A stretch of 64,000 bases of DNA, from contig CAZGKW010000002.1 of NCBI GenBank assembly GCA_964526295.1, positions 123,477 through 187,476 on the forward strand, written 5' to 3'. The notes under the pieces are model-generated. The model worked only from the letters and a program-made list of their open reading frames with translations. It ran no database searches and was not told where the DNA came from. Positions 59,941 through 64,000 of this stretch are shown here, one piece after another. How positions within the stretch are numbered: position 1 is the first letter of the stretch; each line of letters begins with the position of its first letter. The translations under genes were made by a program, and so were the position numbers. This DNA is from CAZGKW01 sp964526295. Its GTDB lineage: Bacteria > Planctomycetota > Phycisphaerae > FEN-1346.

Positions 59941-59958
59941 AGGGGTTTGCGCCTTTCC

Positions 59959-61524
59959 CTATGGCTTGTACCAAACGCGATGTTTCCGTTCCCATCGCGG
60001 ACCTTGAGGCGTGTCCTGAACGGTTATACCGGCGTTGTCCAGTTGATCTCTTATCGCGTCGGCGGTTTCGTAGTCCTTCGCCTCGCGTGCAGTTTCTCTT
60101 TGCTGCAAGAGGATATTCACGACGCTGCTCAGAAGCTTATCACTTGATTTGTCCTGCTCTTGCGCAAACGTGAAGCCTAAGACGTTGCAGGCCATCGTTT
60201 CAAAGGACTCGCGAATACGCTTGACCACCGCCCGGTTGGGAGGGCGAAGCACCGTGGCCAAGCCTTCCACCAAAATGACTCCCTGGACCTCGAAGAGCGC
60301 GGCGAGTGCACTAGGCGTTCCGAAGTCGTCATCCATCGCCTCTTGGAACTGCTGCTCCGCCAACTGTAGTCGCTGCATGGCTCGCGTGTCTCTTGGCGGC
60401 TCTCCCTGCCACTTCACCCCCCTCCCCTGGGTCGGCAGTGTGTCGAGCAAGGGCCTGTCCACGGCTTGCTTCTCGAGGCTCTCGATGTTCTGATACGCCC
60501 GGGCGAGCCGTTCGTAGCCCTTGGCAGCGGCTTCGATGGCCTCTTCCGAGAAATCAGTTGGGCTTCGGTAGTGGCTCTGCATTACGAAGAGCCGGATGAC
60601 CATTGGGTCCCACTTCTCGAACGCGTCGCGGAGGGTGATGAAGTTGCCCAGCGACTTGCCCATCTTCTGGCCCTCGACGGTGACCATGTTGTTGTGGAGC
60701 CAGTACTTGCAGAAGGGCTTGCCGGTGGCGGCCTCGGCCTGGGCGACCTCGTCCTCGTGGTGGGGGAACTGGTTCTCGATGCCCCCGCCGTGGATGTCGA
60801 GCGTCTCGCCGAGGTACTTCTGGCTCATGACGGTGCACTCGATGTGCCAGCCGGGGTAGCCCATGCCCCAGGGGCTGGGCCACTGCATGATGTGGCCGGG
60901 CTCGGCCCGCTTCCACAGGGCGAAGTCGGCCGGGTGCCGCTTCTCGGGGCTCACCTCGACGCGGGCCCCGGCCTCCATCTCGTCGACGCTCCGGCCGGAG
61001 AGCTTGCCGTAGTCGGGCCAGCTCGACACGTCGAAGTACACGGATCCGTTCGCCTCGTAGGCGTGGCCGGCCTCCAGGAGCCGCTTGACGTGCTCGATCT
61101 GCTCGACGATGTGCCCCGAGGCCCGGGGGCTGATGTCGGACCGGAGGACGTTCAGGGCGTCCATGTCCTCGAAGTAGCGGCGGGTGTACTCCTCGGCGAT
61201 CTGCATCGGGTGGGCCCGCTCGGCCCGGGCCTTCTTCTCGACCTTGTCCTCGCCCTGGTCGGCGTCGTCGGTCAGGTGCCCGACGTCGGTGATGTTCTGG
61301 ACGTAGCGGACCCGGTACCCCAGGTGCCGCAGGTAGCGGAGGATGATGTCGAAGGAGATGTAGCTCTTGGCGTGCCCGAGATGGGCGTCGCCGTAGACGG
61401 TGGGCCCGCAGACGTACATGGCGACGAACGGCGGGTCGGCCGGCTCGAACGGCTCGCGCGAGCGGGTCAGCGAATTCTGGACATGCAAAGCATTCTCACG
61501 TACGGCCACGTGTTGTGCCTCCAT
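59959..61524 (-). CDS. cysS: cysteinyl-tRNA synthetase
   Basis: The 521-residue class I enzyme has MYVCGPTVYGDAHLGHAKSYISFD (HIGH region and first zinc Cys), GYPGWHIECTVMS (zinc Cys), GGGIENQFPHHEDEVAQ (zinc His and Glu) and GQKMGKSLGNFITL (KMSKS), then a helical anticodon domain. It charges tRNA-Cys. ATG 61524 lacks a good ribosome binding site; a TTG upstream is less likely. The last third is clearly less GC-rich: hand count gives 62 of 120 bases at 60061-60180 against 86 of 120 at 60961-61080. The gene follows ispF on the minus strand. Confidence 0.95.
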   Translation of the reverse strand: MEAQHVAVRENALHVQNSLTRSREPFEPADPPFVAMYVCGPTVYGDAHLGHAKSYISFDIILRYLRHLGYRVRYVQNITDVGHLTDDADQGEDKVEKKARAERAHPMQIAEEYTRRYFEDMDALNVLRSDISPRASGHIVEQIEHVKRLLEAGHAYEANGSVYFDVSSWPDYGKLSGRSVDEMEAGARVEVSPEKRHPADFALWKRAEPGHIMQWPSPWGMGYPGWHIECTVMSQKYLGETLDIHGGGIENQFPHHEDEVAQAEAATGKPFCKYWLHNNMVTVEGQKMGKSLGNFITLRDAFEKWDPMVIRLFVMQSHYRSPTDFSEEAIEAAAKGYERLARAYQNIESLEKQAVDRPLLDTLPTQGRGVKWQGEPPRDTRAMQRLQLAEQQFQEAMDDDFGTPSALAALFEVQGVILVEGLATVLRPPNRAVVKRIRESFETMACNVLGFTFAQEQDKSSDKLLSSVVNILLQQRETAREAKDYETADAIRDQLDNAGITVQDTPQGPRWERKHRVWYKP

Positions 61525-61573
61525 TGAACGGCGCCCGGCGGGCAAGCCCGCCGGCGAAACGCGGCGCGCCGGG

Positions 61574-62065
61574 CTATTCGGCTAACCGCTCGAGGACGAC
61601 GACGGCCTGGGCGCAGGCGGCGTCGCCCGCGCCGACCGGCCCCAGGCCCTCGAACGTCCGGGCCTTGAGGCCCACGGCATCCGCGTCGAGGCCGAGCAGC
61701 TCGCCCAGCCGCCCGCGCATCTCGCCTTTCCGGTCTGCCAGCTTCGGCCGCTCCAGGAGCAGGTTCACGTCGACGCTCACGACGCGCCAGCCCGCCTCCT
61801 CGGCCATCCGCCGGACGCGGCCCAGGATGTCGGCGCTCGCCGCGCCCTTCCACGCCGGGTCGGAGTCCGGGAAGTGCTCCCCGAGGTCGCCCAGGCCGGC
61901 CGCCCCCAGGACGGCGTCGGCCACCGCGTGCAGGACCACGTCGCCGTCGGAGTGGGCCACCGGCCCGACGGGGGAGGGCACCTCGACGCCCGCCAGGACC
62001 AGCCGCCGGCCCTCGGCCAGGCGATGGACGTCGAAGCCGATCCCGACGCGGACGGGTGCGCTCAC
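61574..62065 (-). CDS. ispF: 2-C-methyl-D-erythritol 2,4-cyclodiphosphate synthase
   Basis: The 163-residue protein has VRVGIGFDVHRLAEGRRLVLAGVEVPSPVGPVAHSDGDVVLHAVADAVLGAAGLGDLGEHFPDSDPAWKGA, with the zinc ligands Asp and His of FDVHR, the HSDGD loop and the HFPDSD motif, then EGLG. It forms the cyclic diphosphate in the MEP isoprenoid pathway. The start codon is GTG 62065. It lies 49 bases before cysS and just after the radical SAM gene on the same strand. Confidence 0.96.
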   Translation of the reverse strand: MSAPVRVGIGFDVHRLAEGRRLVLAGVEVPSPVGPVAHSDGDVVLHAVADAVLGAAGLGDLGEHFPDSDPAWKGAASADILGRVRRMAEEAGWRVVSVDVNLLLERPKLADRKGEMRGRLGELLGLDADAVGLKARTFEGLGPVGAGDAACAQAVVVLERLAE

Positions 62066-62123
62066 ACGCCGTTCCCCCTGTGACCGCGGCCGGCCTCACC
62101 GGGCCGGCGCGCCTCCAGGGAGT

Positions 62124-63761
62124 CTATCGCCCGCCGGAGCGGGCTTCAACGGCAATCCCGGCGGCCTGGGGGATACGCGGCCGGCGGAACCGCTTCAGCA
62201 GACGCCTTAGGGCCCGTCCCCGCCACATCGGGTCCGACACGTGGTTCCACAGGCTTCGGAGGATGGCCCGGCGGATTCGCTCCCGGCCGAGCTTCTCCAC
62301 CATCGGATGCGCCAGGACCTTGCGATAGGCGATCCAGGGCGGATGGCGGCGGAGGAACCGGAGCATGATCTTCGCCTGGGTCCGCCGCAGGTCCTCCACC
62401 GAGTAGGCGTCGCTCTCGACGTACCGTCGCCGGCCGACCACCCGCATGCCCGGCTGGTCGAGGACCCATCGCTCGAAGTCCGAGTCGGCGTAGGCGTAGA
62501 GCTTGTTGGGGCTGATGAAGTCGCATCCCAGCTCGGCGGCATAGTCCGCGATGCCGAGCATCTCCGCCTCGGTCTCGCCGGGATTGCCGATCAGGAAGTT
62601 ACCCAGCGTGATGATGTTCGTGTCGGCCAGGTGGCGGAAGGCCCGGCGGCACATCCGGACGGTGTAGCCCTTCCGCATGGCCTTCAGGAGATGCGAGTGG
62701 TAGGTCTCGATGCCGATCATGAACATCAGGAACCCCGCCCGCTCCATCTTCCTGACGAGGTCGGCGCTCCTGGCGAGGGCGTTGATGCGGATCTCGCAGG
62801 CGTACAGGTGCCGCACGTCGCGCTCGACGAGCAGGTCGCAGATTTGCTCGACCCGCGCCAGGTCGGCCGAGAAGTTCGCATCGACGATGTGGACGATGGC
62901 CGCGTCGGTCTCGGCCAGCTCGTCGACGACGTCCTCCGGGTCGCGGCCCAGCCAGGGCTGGACCTCGCCGAAGATGTTCTCCCGCCACTTGCAGAACGCA
63001 CAGACCATCGGGCAGCCCAGGCTGGTGATGACGTTGTCGCCCTTCAGGGTCAGCCAGGGGTAGCCGTAGCGGCGGACGGAGCGGTCGATGTGGAAGTGGT
63101 CGACCGAGACGCGGGGCCGGCGAGGGTTGCGGACGATCTCGGCCTCGGGCTGTTTCAGTACCCTCTCCCCTGGTGGGAGAGGGCTAGGGTGAGGGGGACC
63201 AATGCGATGCCCAAGGTCTTTTCCACCCTCACCCCTCCCCTCTCCCGTCAAGGGAGAGGGAGTTGTGGAAGAGCGACTAACCGTTTGGCGGGTCTCGGGC
63301 GGCCAGGCCGTCGGCCGCCGCCGGTACCACAGGCCCGCCACGCCCTCCGGCGTGCCGCGCTGGACCAGCTCGCGGAGTGTCTCCTCCCCGTAGCCGACCG
63401 ACACGATGTCGACGCCGGGGAAGTCGGCGAACATCTCGTCGGCGTGCCGCGTCGCGTACAGGCCCCCGACGACGAGCGTCGTCTCGGGCGGCAGAGACCG
63501 GACAAGCGCGTCGGCGTAGTCGTCGCGTCCCCAGTTCAGGCTGACGCCGACGAGGTCGGCCCGGAACCGGGCGAGGAGGTCGTCGAGCGGCTCGGTCTCG
63601 CGCCGCATGTCGACGAGCATCAGGTCCTCGACGGCGGGCTTGAGGGCCGTCGCGACGATCTCCAGGCCGATGGGGTTAATGACGGCCAGCCCCCCGTAGA
63701 GCTGTTCGCTCTTCTTCTCGGGGCTGTAGGGGTAGATGAGGAGGGCCCGCTTCCAGGTCAT
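62124..63761 (-). CDS. B12-binding-domain radical SAM protein with a repeat-derived insertion
   Basis: The 545-residue protein starts MTWKRALLIYPYSPEKKSEQLYGGLAVINPIGLEIVATALKP, a cobalamin-binding-like Rossmann domain (no DxHxxG motif, so base-off B12 binding is uncertain). It then has the radical SAM CxxxCxxC (SLGCPMVCAFCKW), ACEIRINALARSADLVRKMERAGFLMFMIGIET, and LGNFLIGNPGETEAEML. It belongs to the class of B12-radical SAM methyltransferases or BchE-like enzymes of unknown substrate. Between the domains a stretch (SSTTPSPLTGEGRGEGGKDL...SPLPPGERVLKQPEAE) comes from two inverted CCCTCTCCC repeats. It heads the operon with ispF and cysS. Confidence 0.85.
   Translation of the reverse strand: MTWKRALLIYPYSPEKKSEQLYGGLAVINPIGLEIVATALKPAVEDLMLVDMRRETEPLDDLLARFRADLVGVSLNWGRDDYADALVRSLPPETTLVVGGLYATRHADEMFADFPGVDIVSVGYGEETLRELVQRGTPEGVAGLWYRRRPTAWPPETRQTVSRSSTTPSPLTGEGRGEGGKDLGHRIGPPHPSPLPPGERVLKQPEAEIVRNPRRPRVSVDHFHIDRSVRRYGYPWLTLKGDNVITSLGCPMVCAFCKWRENIFGEVQPWLGRDPEDVVDELAETDAAIVHIVDANFSADLARVEQICDLLVERDVRHLYACEIRINALARSADLVRKMERAGFLMFMIGIETYHSHLLKAMRKGYTVRMCRRAFRHLADTNIITLGNFLIGNPGETEAEMLGIADYAAELGCDFISPNKLYAYADSDFERWVLDQPGMRVVGRRRYVESDAYSVEDLRRTQAKIMLRFLRRHPPWIAYRKVLAHPMVEKLGRERIRRAILRSLWNHVSDPMWRGRALRRLLKRFRRPRIPQAAGIAVEARSGGR
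63161..63261. repeat. inverted pair of CCCTCTCCC repeats inside the radical SAM gene
   Basis: CCCTCTCCCCTGGTGGGAGA...GGGTGAGGG (63161-63197) faces CCACCCTCACCCCTCCCCTC...GGGAGAGGGAG (63223-63261). The frame is preserved and the insert adds about 35 residues. Confidence 0.82.
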
Positions 63762-63770
63762 GATGCGGCC

Positions 63771-63799
63771 ATTATAGTGCGCCAGCAACTCGTCAGCAA
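63771..63799 (-). promoter_or_regulatory. promoter abutting the radical SAM start codon
   Basis: Minus strand TTGCTG (63799-63794), 17-base spacer, perfect TATAAT (63776-63771). Nine bases separate the -10 box from ATG 63761, so the mRNA would be essentially leaderless; no Shine-Dalgarno is present. Confidence 0.65.
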
Positions 63800-64000
63800 C
63801 CGGCCCCTGGCGTTGCCGATCCTCATGGCTGTGGAAGGGCGGCGAGTCCAGCCTGGATGACTTCGTGAAGCAAGCGAATTCGACCGCCGACCTTGGCTCG
63901 TGACTTCGGCTTCCGTGCTTCTCCGAGGTGGCGCTCGTGGACAAGCCTAGCCCACATTATTCACGAAGGCTGACCGTTTGCGCATAACAAAGGCCGCCGA
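63800..64000. other. gap at the right end of the window
   Basis: About 200 bases upstream of the radical SAM promoter. I see no convincing gene, RNA or repeat; an open frame on the minus strand here looks like noise. A gene may continue beyond the window edge. Confidence 0.5.

Noticed and set aside
63762..63944. Longer N terminus for the radical SAM protein
   Set aside because: The extension covers the promoter and shows no family similarity.

Overview
The window is high-GC bacterial DNA that most resembles a member of the Planctomycetota, probably a metagenome-type or uncultured lineage. The evidence is the gene content: three type-II-secretion-like pseudopilin proteins (two with a recognisable H-x9-DG-type tail), a TIGR03790-type secreted protein, an ECF sigma/FecR pair of the planctomycete style, a DnaJ-like 'WLG...HY.LL.I' protein, two GH29 alpha-L-fucosidases, a Tat-exported Gfo/Idh/MocA oxidoreductase and a giant protein fusing a hydrazine-synthase-alpha-like propeller, haem motifs and a SUMF1 domain. 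No phage, plasmid or CRISPR signal was seen. Coding density is high, many genes overlap by ATGA, and no gene-free stretch exceeds 300 bases.

Layout. 1-3.5 kb: the end of a Clp1/Grc3-like RNA kinase, then an ACT / HypE-like / histone-deacetylase-like operon. 3.5-6.2 kb (minus): an acidic secreted protein, an ECF sigma factor and a FecR-like regulator. 6.4-13.8 kb: fucosidase, a DUF4258/DUF2283 pair, a broken SUMF1 gene fragment, an oxidoreductase and the 1360-residue fusion protein. 13.9-17.4 kb: glycosyltransferase, an unrecognised 570-residue protein and a sugar isomerase. 17.4-21.6 kb (minus): diguanylate cyclase, pseudopilin, HEAT-repeat lipoprotein. 21.8-30.4 kb: DAHP synthase, DUF1080-like protein, a heterodimeric ABC exporter, histidinol phosphatase, TIGR03790 protein, bifunctional-nuclease protein. 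30.5-35 kb: valS and cimA. 35.1-35.9 kb: a REP-associated transposase flanked by two 98-bp BIME-like repeats. 36-41.3 kb: MATE pump, ribE, pdxA, rsmA, epimerase. 41.5-49.3 kb: two pseudopilins, an atypical kinase, GltS, phosphoribosyltransferase, aldo/keto reductase, tRNA-Leu(GAG), methyltransferase, RidA. 49.3-55.9 kb: second fucosidase, SGNH hydrolase, FHA protein, J-like protein, and a Pus10-type tRNA pseudouridine synthase. 55.9-58.4 kb (minus): ruvC, ruvA, ruvB. 58.4-60 kb: a HepT/MntA toxin-antitoxin pair and a second REP-associated transposase with inverted repeats, in a stretch of lower GC. 60-63.8 kb (minus): B12-type radical SAM gene, ispF, cysS.

The most distinctive feature is a dense population of palindromic repeats. 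At least five families can be seen by eye. They lie mostly between genes, but two genes (the Pus10 homologue and the radical SAM protein) carry them in frame inside the reading frame, and ruvC and the 47.9-kb methyltransferase appear to have a repeat as their terminal coding sequence. Two different Y1-type transposases, each bracketed by its own repeat type, are the natural candidates for movers of some of these. The second notable theme is RNA-modification machinery typical of archaea and eukaryotes (Clp1/Grc3-like kinase and Pus10) in an otherwise bacterial context.

All calls rest on reading the sequence and on family knowledge; no database search was run.
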